NCBI RefSeq assembly: GCF_011392125.1
Contig: NZ_JAAJBU010000001.1
Span: forward strand, 248,001 to 312,000
Direction: 5' to 3'
Source of the DNA: Flavobacterium lotistagni
Lineage (GTDB): Bacteria; Bacteroidota; Bacteroidia; Flavobacteriales; Flavobacteriaceae
Length of the DNA stretch: 64,000 nt
Made by a program: the position numbers and the translations under genes. A model generated the notes under the pieces. It was not told the origin of the DNA. It saw only the letters and a list, made by a program, of their open reading frames with translations, and ran no database searches. Positions within the stretch are counted from its first letter, which is position 1. Each line of letters begins with the position of its first letter. This document shows, piece after piece, positions 53,014-61,019 of the stretch.

Positions 53014-53934
53014 CTACACCATCAAACTTCTGGTGTTGTCTGGCAATCGACCTACGTTTTGTAATTTTATGCTGGCCAGTTTTTGTGCCATTGCAATAGC
53101 ATCTTCCATCGATTTATTTTGCAAGCGAGCGAATAAAAATCCGGTCCAGAAAGCATCACCGGCACCAGTAGAATCTTTCACTTCTTCCAAGGGAATGGCT
53201 GCTTGGCTGTAAATTCCATGAAGCAAATCCGATACAACTACACCGTCTTTTCCTTTGGTCAAGCAAATGGTACTCACACCCAATTGATGAAAATAATCAA
53301 AAATGGCTGTTTCAGTTTTGACTTCTCCAAACAAACGCAAACAATCGTCTTCACTAACTTTGACCAACGGATTGGTCGAAAGATAATCTTTGAGCACTTG
53401 GTGTGCTTCGTATCTGTTTGGCCAAATTTTTTCCGAATAATTGATATCAATGCTCATCTGCAAACCCAATGATTTGGCTTTGTGCGCCCGATTCAAAATG
53501 GTCATCCGCGCAGGATCTTTACTCAGCGCAAAACAAGTCGTGTGAAAAATGCTGGCCTTTTCAAGTAAAGTATCCGGTAACTGGTCTTCGAGAATTTCGC
53601 GGTCTGCTTCTCGAAAAGGAATAAACTCTGGCGTTTGCGCGGAACGTGAAACAAATATTACTGAGGTTGGTAACGATAAGGATTTGCGCATATAAGCCGT
53701 ACTAACCTGATTGGTTTGCAACTTCTGGTGGATGTAATCCCCGAAGCCGTCACTTCCGCTGGTGGCCACCAAAACTGAATGCAACCCCAGACGCGCCGCA
53801 TTTACCGCTACGTTGGTTGGCGAACCGCCCAAAAACCTGTGAAAGTCTTTGGTTTTTTCTAGTGAAGCCATCTCGTGACCGATAAAATCAATCAGTACTT
53901 CGCCCACGCAAATGATGTCAACCGATTTGTTCAT
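53014..53934 (-). CDS. PfkB-family sugar kinase, probable fructokinase
   Basis: A 306-residue ribokinase-family enzyme. Motifs: GGSPTNVAVNAARLGLHSV near the N-terminus and DSTGAGDAFWTGFLFARL with the catalytic aspartate at about residue 255. The position at the end of an operon with a sugar transporter and a glycosidase fits a fructokinase acting on fructose freed from sucrose; this substrate is inferred. It overlaps the upstream glycosidase gene by 4 bases. Confidence 0.88.
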   Translation of the reverse strand: MNKSVDIICVGEVLIDFIGHEMASLEKTKDFHRFLGGSPTNVAVNAARLGLHSVLVATSGSDGFGDYIHQKLQTNQVSTAYMRKSLSLPTSVIFVSRSAQTPEFIPFREADREILEDQLPDTLLEKASIFHTTCFALSKDPARMTILNRAHKAKSLGLQMSIDINYSEKIWPNRYEAHQVLKDYLSTNPLVKVSEDDCLRLFGEVKTETAIFDYFHQLGVSTICLTKGKDGVVVSDLLHGIYSQAAIPLEEVKDSTGAGDAFWTGFLFARLQNKSMEDAIAMAQKLASIKLQNVGRLPDNTRSLMV

Positions 53935-55112
53935 GAAAACAATAAATTAAATTTCTGATTCTGTATTTGAAAAAGCAGGATTGCGCCGGCTGCACTCCAA
54001 GCACACTGCGGTACTCCGTTGGGTTTGATGGTTTGCGAATTGAAATTCTCATAGAAAGAAAACCCTTCTTGCCCATTGGCCCGATGTATCGCCCCGAGCA
54101 ATTGATCCGCCAAATCTGGCCTTCCAGCAATATACAAGGCCGCGCCTACAAACCCATTGACCATTGGCCAACTACCGCCATTATGGAATTCATAGGGCTG
54201 GTTGCGAAACTCATATTTACAATTATTCTCCAACAACAGCCAATCTGCATCGGTCGGGAAAATCGGCGGCCAAAAAGCGGGCACCAAACCCAGCGGTTGC
54301 TCTGAAATTAACTTTTCGAAATTTGCAACAATCTCGGCTTTTAGCTTCTCAGGAGCAATTCCTAGAATCAAAACCAAAGCATTGGCAAAGGCATCAAAAG
54401 GTTTTTTGTATCCTGCTGGCGTAAAACAACATGGAGCATATCCTTCAAAATGATACACTTCATAGGCTCGCGGATGAAATTTTTCTAGGTTATTCTCAGG
54501 AAAAAAATTGGCTTCAATGGCGGCAGTAACCGTTTTTATTTTTTGGGCAATCGAGTCGCTTTTTGCAAAATAGTTGTATTGCTGCAATGCCCACAATCGC
54601 AATAACTGATCGTAAAGCACATAGCCTTCAGTGATATATTCATCGGCCCAATTGCCCGAAAGCGGAACGTAAACCAAATGTTTGTTGTTGAATTCCCAAG
54701 CTTGAAGTAAGTCTAAACACTGCTCGATGGATTTTTTGTAACGGTTTATCCAAGTAGAATTGCCATTGGCATAAGCATACTGACAATGCCCAATGACATA
54801 CCAAGTCACGGCATCCACGCGACCCACCAAACCGCCATAACTCACTTCAACACCCTGCTTAGAATAAGCCACATTAGAAGGAATCGTTCCGCTAACATGT
54901 TGGTGCTGGGCCAAAGTTTCAAGAGTTCGCCTAAAAGTATCAACCAAAGAAGCATCGCCCGAAGCCAAAGCGGCCAATCCGCAGATCATGCCATCACGTG
55001 CCCAAACCCTTCTATAATTTGAAATAGGTTGCGCACTCGCCAAAAAACCTTCTTCAGAAGAACAGGTTTTAAGCAAATCAATACTTTTCTGATAAGCCAA
55101 CGAACTGGTCAT
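53931..55112 (-). CDS. (alpha/alpha)6-barrel glycoside hydrolase, cytoplasmic
   Basis: A 393-residue protein with no signal peptide. Features: YRRVWARDGMICGLAALA at the N-terminus (an aspartate in the WARDG motif), VSYGGLVGRVDAVTWYVIGH, SGNWADEYITEGYVLYDQLL and FHNGGSWPMVNGFVGAALY. The fold is the six-hairpin type of GH100 invertases and of amylo-1,6-glucosidases. Because it lies between an SLC45-like transporter and a sugar kinase, I favour intracellular cleavage of sucrose or a related fructoside. It overlaps both neighbours by 4 bases. Confidence 0.75.
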   Translation of the reverse strand: MTSSLAYQKSIDLLKTCSSEEGFLASAQPISNYRRVWARDGMICGLAALASGDASLVDTFRRTLETLAQHQHVSGTIPSNVAYSKQGVEVSYGGLVGRVDAVTWYVIGHCQYAYANGNSTWINRYKKSIEQCLDLLQAWEFNNKHLVYVPLSGNWADEYITEGYVLYDQLLRLWALQQYNYFAKSDSIAQKIKTVTAAIEANFFPENNLEKFHPRAYEVYHFEGYAPCCFTPAGYKKPFDAFANALVLILGIAPEKLKAEIVANFEKLISEQPLGLVPAFWPPIFPTDADWLLLENNCKYEFRNQPYEFHNGGSWPMVNGFVGAALYIAGRPDLADQLLGAIHRANGQEGFSFYENFNSQTIKPNGVPQCAWSAAGAILLFQIQNQKFNLLFS

Positions 55113-56494
55113 ACTACAACCTCGTTTTTATTTTTTACAGTAATCAATAGAGTAAACAATCCGCCGAGAATTAAAAAGGCACCCGCCAAGCGAATCACGT
55201 TAATTGGGTTTTGTCCGAGCCAATCAAAGACGAAAAACTGCATCGTAAAAATTTGAATCGCCATTGGAATCACAATGAACATATTGAAAATGCCCATGTA
55301 AACGCCTCTTTTTTCTTTCGGAATCGAACCCGCCAAAAGCTGATAAGGCATCGCCATCATCGAGGCCCATGAAATCCCCAAGCCGAAGGAGAACAAATAA
55401 ATGGAACTCACCTGAATTGGGTCTCCAAACGGATTATATATGGAGAATAATATTGTAGAATTGTCGAGATAAGGCATCAGAAGAAGTCCGCTTCCGCCGA
55501 TAAGTAAAGCCATGAAGTGAACTCCTTTGGCTCCGAATTTCTTCGCCAGCGGCACTAAAGCAAATGCCACCATAAAGCAAATAATATTGTAGGTGCCATT
55601 GAGGTTTCCCGTGAGTAATTGCGCTTCCATAAAACCTTGAGCATGCTGATTAGTGGTTTGAAATATCGACAGTGACAGACTGGATGTGATGTATTCCCAA
55701 TAGCAAAACATGGCATACCAACTAAAAAATTTCACTGGAATGAGTTGTTTCATTGTCAGCGGCATGGTTTGAAATGCCACTTTGATTTCACGAAAGGTAT
55801 TTCCAATTAAATTCGAAGCTGCTTTCTGTCGGGCGATTTCTTGAAGTTCTTCCTCAGTAGGCGGATATTCTTTGGTGGTCAGCACCGACAACAATACCGA
55901 CACAATAGCGGCTAAAGCTCCAATGAAAAAAGCGTAATAAGTGTAAGTAGGAATGCCGTTACTCATTTTATCAGTAAAAGCCAAAACACCAAAAGCCACT
56001 AATATGGCCGGAGTGAAATTCGCCAGAGTAATGCCCAATCCGGTGAAAAAACTCTGCATTAAAAAGCCAATCGAGTGTTGTTCGCTGGGCAACTTATCGG
56101 CAATGAAAGCACGATACGGTTCCATGGCGATATTGTTGGCAGCATCTAAAATCCAGAGCAAACTCGCGGCCATCCACAAGCTGCTTGAAAAAGGCATCAG
56201 CACCAGCGCAATACTAGAGATAAATGCGCCTATTAAAAAGAACGGCTTTCTTCTTCCGAATCTGGGTGACCAAGTGCCATCACTAATAGCGCCAATAATC
56301 GGTTGCAAAACCAATCCGGTAATCGGGCCTGCCAACCAAAGCATAGGCAAAGCAGCTTCGTCAGCACCTAAATATTTATAAATGGCACTCATGTTACTTT
56401 GCTGTAAACCAAAACTGAATTGGATGCCGAAGAACCCAAAGTTCATGTTCCAGATTTGCCAAAAATTCAACTTACTTTTAGTAGGCAAACTCAT
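55109..56494 (-). CDS. MFS sugar transporter, SLC45/sucrose-transporter-like
   Basis: A 461-residue transporter with 12 helices. The segment LAGPITGLVLQPIIGAISDG...SPRFGRRKPFFLIG is the signature of SLC45 and plant sucrose carriers, and LDAANNIAMEPYRAFIADKL is a second shared block. These are proton symporters for sucrose or maltose. First gene of the inner operon with the hydrolase and kinase. A hairpin with T-run separates it from the TonB receptor. Confidence 0.9.
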   Translation of the reverse strand: MSLPTKSKLNFWQIWNMNFGFFGIQFSFGLQQSNMSAIYKYLGADEAALPMLWLAGPITGLVLQPIIGAISDGTWSPRFGRRKPFFLIGAFISSIALVLMPFSSSLWMAASLLWILDAANNIAMEPYRAFIADKLPSEQHSIGFLMQSFFTGLGITLANFTPAILVAFGVLAFTDKMSNGIPTYTYYAFFIGALAAIVSVLLSVLTTKEYPPTEEELQEIARQKAASNLIGNTFREIKVAFQTMPLTMKQLIPVKFFSWYAMFCYWEYITSSLSLSIFQTTNQHAQGFMEAQLLTGNLNGTYNIICFMVAFALVPLAKKFGAKGVHFMALLIGGSGLLLMPYLDNSTILFSIYNPFGDPIQVSSIYLFSFGLGISWASMMAMPYQLLAGSIPKEKRGVYMGIFNMFIVIPMAIQIFTMQFFVFDWLGQNPINVIRLAGAFLILGGLFTLLITVKNKNEVVV

Positions 56495-56506
56495 GATTTA
56501 AATATT

Positions 56507-56544
56507 AAAAAATTCCTGCATCTCTACTTAAAGATACAGGAATT
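56507..56544 (-). terminator. intrinsic terminator or attenuator between TonB receptor and MFS gene
   Basis: On the minus strand a 13-base stem (AATTCCTGTATCT / AGATGCAGGAATT, one G-U pair) is followed by T6. It lies in the 82-base gap after the receptor and may end part of its transcripts, lowering expression of the downstream genes. Confidence 0.65.
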
Positions 56545-56576
56545 CATTATTAAAATAAACAAAACAAAATCAATTA

Positions 56577-59201
56577 TTAGAACTTATAGGTGAGTGACAT
56601 CGATACAGAACGCCCTGGAAGCGGTCTGGCACGAACATAATTTACCTGATTGTTGGTGATACTTCCTTCTTCAGCTTCTGTAATGGCTAAAGTGTCGAAT
56701 AGGTTGTTTCCGGCTACATTGAGCGACAAACCTTTGGCTACCGGAACTTCTACAAATCCGTTGATAATAACAAAACCATCCATCACCAAATCATTATTGT
56801 CTTGCGCATAGGCTTTGGTTTGACCGATAAAACTCAACCCAACGGTACTTTTCTTCTGCCCAAATTTGTAGCTTGGCACAAAGTTGTACATCATTTTAGG
56901 TTGTCTTCTAGGCTCGTTGCCTTCGTTGGCGCCAGAAGTAATTTCGGCTTTGGTGTAGGTAAATCCACCACGAAAATTTAAGTTGTCCATGACGTTGTAG
57001 GAAGTTTCAAGTTCCAAACCAAATGACTTGTAGTCGTTCTCGATGATGCTGTTCGATGTCGCTTCATAACCACCTTCTTCGGTAGTCACTGCGTTGAACA
57101 AAGTCGCATAGAAATAGCCTTTGCTGAATTTTTGCTTGTAACCAATTTCTGTTTGGGTCAAGTAATCCAAAGAATTGATTTTATCGCCATCGAAATAATC
57201 TAGATTCTGAAACAAAATACGATCGGCTTTGGCTGAAGCACCGCGGCTATGACGGGCAAAAACAGACTGCTTATCGGTCAATAAATAATTCGCACCTAAC
57301 GAATAAGACATATAGTTATATTCGTAATTCACGGCTTCTTCTTGAGCGGTGTTTACTGCAAAAACATTGTTTTCAGGAGCAGAAATGTTTCCGTCATTAT
57401 TGATGTCGAACGCTTTGGAAGTACCACCAGCAAAAGAACCACTTACTGTCCCTTTGTCATAACGCAAACCACCTTCTAAAGACAATTTATCGGTAGCTTC
57501 AAAAGTAATATTGGCGTAAGGAGCAGAAACGTCATGCTTGGTATCGTAGTTGCGCGCTAAATTGCCCCAAAATGGAGTTCCGTAGGCATACAAACCGTTT
57601 TCAGACAAAAGGTTTCCTCCAGCATCGGTAACATTGATCAGCCTTGGATTGTCATCTGAAACTTCCTGTAGGTATGAATTCCACAACCATGACATTGAGA
57701 TATTTTGGATGGATTTAAACCAACCGGCAGTAATTCCGACCTTGTCAAATTTTTTGGTCAGACGCAAATCATTCATGAAGTTATTGAAGTCATTGAGTTG
57801 GGTATCGAACATGTGAATGCGCGACACCAAACCATTAGCGGTGTTAAACGGTTGGCCGTTGTCAGCATATGTCAAAGTGGAACCTGCTCCGAAACTGGCT
57901 GCGATATTAGCCGCGGTGTCAACTTGGGCCGGAAAAGGCGCGATGAATCCACCATTATTAGCCGAATAGCGAATGTTATTGCTGACTTTCCATCCTTTAT
58001 CTAAATCAAAGGAGGCACTGGCACCAATCGTTTTTGATACCGGATGCATTCCGTCAGCTACAGAAGCACGACGCAACTGACCATCAGGGCCAAGACCTAC
58101 ATTGTGCATCAAATAAGGAGATTGTAAAGCACCGTGTCTAGCGTCAAATCCGGAGATACTGCTCCAGTTCGGGCTAGCATTGGTTCCGGTCACTTTTACC
58201 GGCATTGGCATATAGGCAGCTGCACGGTCATTTAGGAATTTAGCATAAACAGTCACTTGCCCATTTTCGAATTCTTTGGTAAAGTTTACTTTGAATTGTC
58301 CGCCATTGTTGGCATTGAAACCTGTGGTACGAACGCCTTCGCCAGTTCTATAGAAACCTCCGGCATGAAAATACAAACCGTCGCCGATGCGTGAGCCATA
58401 CTCGATATCGGTTCTAAAATTGTTGTAATCTAAACCAAAACTAGAACTCATCGAACCGCCTTCAGTTTTACCATTCTTACTGATAAAGTTGATGATTCCA
58501 CCAGGTGAATTCGATGAAAGTACTGAAGCTGAACCACCGCGAATGGCCTCAATTTTAGAAATATTGCTATCAAAACGCGTGAAGATATCGGCCGTCGCAA
58601 AAGCAATATCGCCATACAAAAGCACTGGCAGACCATCTTCTTGTAATTGTAAATATTTAGAGCCGCCTGAAGAAATCGGAACCCCACGAACGGCAATGTT
58701 GGCATTCCCTTCACCTCCGGAGGATTCTGAACGAACACCTGGGATGGTTCTGAAAATTTCAGCCGTAGAACGCGGAGCGGATTGCTCTATCTGTTTTACA
58801 TCTAAAGTAGTAATCGAAACACTTGATTTGATTTTTGCTCTAGGGTTAACCACACCTGTCACTACAACGTCTTCAAGCAAATTGGCATCTTCAGCCATCT
58901 TAAAGTCAAGCACTGTAGCGCCCGAAATACTCACTTCTTTCTTTTGGGTTTTATAACCGAGGTATGAGGCAATTAAAGTGACGCTTTGCTCGGATAGGCC
59001 ACTAAAAGAATAACGCCCACTAGCATCTGTAGCCGTAGATTTGTTAAGATCAGATAATTGAATGTTGACCCCTGACAATGGGTTCCCGTTGCCGTCGGAA
59101 ACCACACCCGAGAGCGAGGCATTTTGTGAAAAAACTCCTTGGAAACACAGCACAAAGGCTAAGAATCCGAGCGTTTTCAAAAATTGGGTAGTTTTTTTCA
59201 T
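56577..59201 (-). CDS. TonB-dependent outer-membrane receptor
   Basis: An 874-residue receptor with signal peptide (1-25), an N-terminal carboxypeptidase-regulatory-like domain (about 28-100; LSGVVSDGNGNPLSGVNIQL, GRYSFSGLSEQSVTLIASYLGYKT), a plug domain (about 110-230; ETRSTAEIFRTIPGVRSES-like stretch, ISSGGSKYLQLQEDGLPVLL) and a 22-strand barrel ending MSLTYKF. It is shorter than SusC proteins and no SusD gene is adjacent. The locus suggests uptake of a sugar across the outer membrane; the ligand is inferred. Divergent from the LacI gene with a double operator between. Confidence 0.93.
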   Translation of the reverse strand: MKKTTQFLKTLGFLAFVLCFQGVFSQNASLSGVVSDGNGNPLSGVNIQLSDLNKSTATDASGRYSFSGLSEQSVTLIASYLGYKTQKKEVSISGATVLDFKMAEDANLLEDVVVTGVVNPRAKIKSSVSITTLDVKQIEQSAPRSTAEIFRTIPGVRSESSGGEGNANIAVRGVPISSGGSKYLQLQEDGLPVLLYGDIAFATADIFTRFDSNISKIEAIRGGSASVLSSNSPGGIINFISKNGKTEGGSMSSSFGLDYNNFRTDIEYGSRIGDGLYFHAGGFYRTGEGVRTTGFNANNGGQFKVNFTKEFENGQVTVYAKFLNDRAAAYMPMPVKVTGTNASPNWSSISGFDARHGALQSPYLMHNVGLGPDGQLRRASVADGMHPVSKTIGASASFDLDKGWKVSNNIRYSANNGGFIAPFPAQVDTAANIAASFGAGSTLTYADNGQPFNTANGLVSRIHMFDTQLNDFNNFMNDLRLTKKFDKVGITAGWFKSIQNISMSWLWNSYLQEVSDDNPRLINVTDAGGNLLSENGLYAYGTPFWGNLARNYDTKHDVSAPYANITFEATDKLSLEGGLRYDKGTVSGSFAGGTSKAFDINNDGNISAPENNVFAVNTAQEEAVNYEYNYMSYSLGANYLLTDKQSVFARHSRGASAKADRILFQNLDYFDGDKINSLDYLTQTEIGYKQKFSKGYFYATLFNAVTTEEGGYEATSNSIIENDYKSFGLELETSYNVMDNLNFRGGFTYTKAEITSGANEGNEPRRQPKMMYNFVPSYKFGQKKSTVGLSFIGQTKAYAQDNNDLVMDGFVIINGFVEVPVAKGLSLNVAGNNLFDTLAITEAEEGSITNNQVNYVRARPLPGRSVSMSLTYKF

Positions 59202-59280
59202 GGTTTAAATTGTTAGATTAATAGATTATGCGTTTATTTTTTTCGAAATTAATTTTTAATGTGTTAATTTTTAATAGATT

Positions 59281-59325
59281 CAAATCGAAAACGTTTTCGA
59301 AAACACCGAAAACGTTTTCGATTTG
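59281..59325. promoter_or_regulatory. double LacI-type operator between TonB receptor and lacI-like gene
   Basis: Two copies of the palindrome CGAAAACGTTTTCG (59286-59299 and 59307-59320) have centres 21 bases apart, two turns of the helix. The whole block 59281-59325 is itself a perfect 19-bp inverted repeat around a 7-base centre. The central CG step and the flanks are those of LacI/GalR-family operators. It lies between the divergent receptor and regulator genes, so both promoters could be controlled. Confidence 0.85.
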
Positions 59326-59348
59326 ATATTTTTAGTTAAATTGCTCCT

Positions 59349-60377
59349 ATGAAGAACATTACCTTAAAGGAAATTGCAGAAACTCTAGGCATATCCATTA
59401 CCACAGTATCCAAAGCGCTCAAGAATTATCCAGACGTCAGTCCTAGAACCCGACAAGCCGTAATGAATCTGGCGCACCAACTGCAATACACTCCGAATTC
59501 GTTTGCAGTCAATCTTCGCACGCAGGAATCCAAGACTATTGGGCTGATTATTCCTGAGGTGGTGCATCATTTCTTCTCAAGTGTAATTAATGGTATTATC
59601 GCCGAGGCCGAAAAAAATGGTTATTTGGTCATTATTCTCCAATCGAATGAATCTCTCGAATTGGAAAAAAAACAAGTGGCCTTATTGTTAAGCAAGCGGG
59701 TCGATGGAATTTTGATGTCGCTCTCTAACGAATCCAACGATGACGAACACATTCGGGAAATCATTCACAAAGGAATTCCGTTCGTACAATTTGACAAGAT
59801 ATCCAAGCTCATCCACAGTTCTAAAGTGATTATCAATGATCAATTAGCGGCCATGCAAGCCGTACAACACTTAATTGACAACGGTTGTAAAAAAATTGCC
59901 CACATCCGCGGACCAGTAAACCCGCAAAATGCGATTGACCGTTTCTTGGGTTATAAAAAAGCGCTTGAAAAAAACACTATTCCATTCGATTCGAGTTTAG
60001 TCTATACATGCCAGCGGGTGAGTTTTGAAGAAGGTTATGCTTTTGCCGAACAAATCAAAAAAGAACATCCGGACGTTGACGGTGTTTTTGTGATTACCGA
60101 TTTGGTAGCAGTTGGAGTGCTCGCTTATTTCAATGAAAACCAAATCAGAGTACCTGATGATGTAGCGGTAATTGGGTTCAGCAATTGGTTCATGTCACAG
60201 GTAATTACACCTAAACTCAGTACTGTGGATCAGCCCAGCGATGAAATGGGCACACGTGCTTTTCAACTATTGTTGGAGCAAATGATTGCACGCCGCGATC
60301 AAAAACCATTTCAAGCCCAAACTATTGAACTAAAAACGGCTGTGGTTCAGCGCGAATCTACTCGAAAAAAATCTTAA
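59349..60377 (+). CDS. LacI-family transcriptional regulator
   Basis: A 342-residue repressor. The N-terminal helix-turn-helix and hinge are ITLKEIAETLGISITTVSKAL and the AANLRTQ-like segment; the rest is the periplasmic-binding-protein-like sugar-sensing domain (TIGLIIPEVVHHFFSSVI, RGPVNPQNAIDRFLGYKKAL, DGVFVITDLVAVGVL). Transcribed divergently from the receptor-transporter genes and next to the double operator, so it probably represses itself and the sugar genes until the inducer is present. Confidence 0.95.
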   Translation: MKNITLKEIAETLGISITTVSKALKNYPDVSPRTRQAVMNLAHQLQYTPNSFAVNLRTQESKTIGLIIPEVVHHFFSSVINGIIAEAEKNGYLVIILQSNESLELEKKQVALLLSKRVDGILMSLSNESNDDEHIREIIHKGIPFVQFDKISKLIHSSKVIINDQLAAMQAVQHLIDNGCKKIAHIRGPVNPQNAIDRFLGYKKALEKNTIPFDSSLVYTCQRVSFEEGYAFAEQIKKEHPDVDGVFVITDLVAVGVLAYFNENQIRVPDDVAVIGFSNWFMSQVITPKLSTVDQPSDEMGTRAFQLLLEQMIARRDQKPFQAQTIELKTAVVQRESTRKKS

Positions 60378-60539
60378 TTAATTTTCTTTCTATTCTCAAG
60401 TTAGGGTTTTCTTGTCCGCACTTGTTTTACTGCCCACAACCGAAATTGGGTTTACCGCTATTTATTTGTGGTTTACCTCATTCTTTTTTTTATGCTTTTC
60501 TAAATGATTTGATTTGCATCCATTTATAAAACTAAAACT

Positions 60540-61019
60540 ATGAAACCAATCCAAAATTTGACCTTTGTTATTTTGATGCTGCTCGGAGCGTACTCGTGGG
60601 CACAAACTGGCATCAGGGTAACTTATTACGATGGCAACATTCAAAATTTCAATGTGACCACCAGTGGAAAACTTTATTTCTCAGCAGACAATTTGTATGT
60701 AAAGGCTGATGGAGTGACTACTTCGACAACAATTCCGGTGAACATCATCCGTAAAATTACTTTCGATGGCGCTTTGGCTACAACCAATTTCGGGGAAAAC
60801 GACCAAGCACTGACTTTGGCACCAAATCCGAGTGCTGATGTGATTCGCATTGGGTCTGAAAACAGAGAATCGCTCAAAACGCAAATCTATTCGCTCACCG
60901 GGCAATTGATTCTGCAAGGTGTTTACCAAGTTGGGCAAGACATCGATGTTTCTAAACTAGCCGCTGGGTTGTATTTGGTTCAAGTGAATGGTGTAACGAT
61001 TAAATTCAGTAAGAAATGA
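60540..61019 (+). CDS. small secreted protein with T9SS type A sorting domain
   Basis: A 159-residue exported protein with signal peptide (1-22, ending SWAQ). Residues 25-75 form a short domain (GIRVTYYDGNIQNFNVTTSG, IPVNIIRKITFDG) found at the N-terminus of many Bacteroidota secreted proteins. The C-terminal 70 residues are a type A sorting domain: LTLAPNPSADVIRIGS, TQIYSLTGQLI, DVSKLAAGLYLVQV and KFSKK. Its stop overlaps the ATG of the next gene (ATGA), so the two are coupled and probably act together at the surface. Confidence 0.87.
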   Translation: MKPIQNLTFVILMLLGAYSWAQTGIRVTYYDGNIQNFNVTTSGKLYFSADNLYVKADGVTTSTTIPVNIIRKITFDGALATTNFGENDQALTLAPNPSADVIRIGSENRESLKTQIYSLTGQLILQGVYQVGQDIDVSKLAAGLYLVQVNGVTIKFSKK

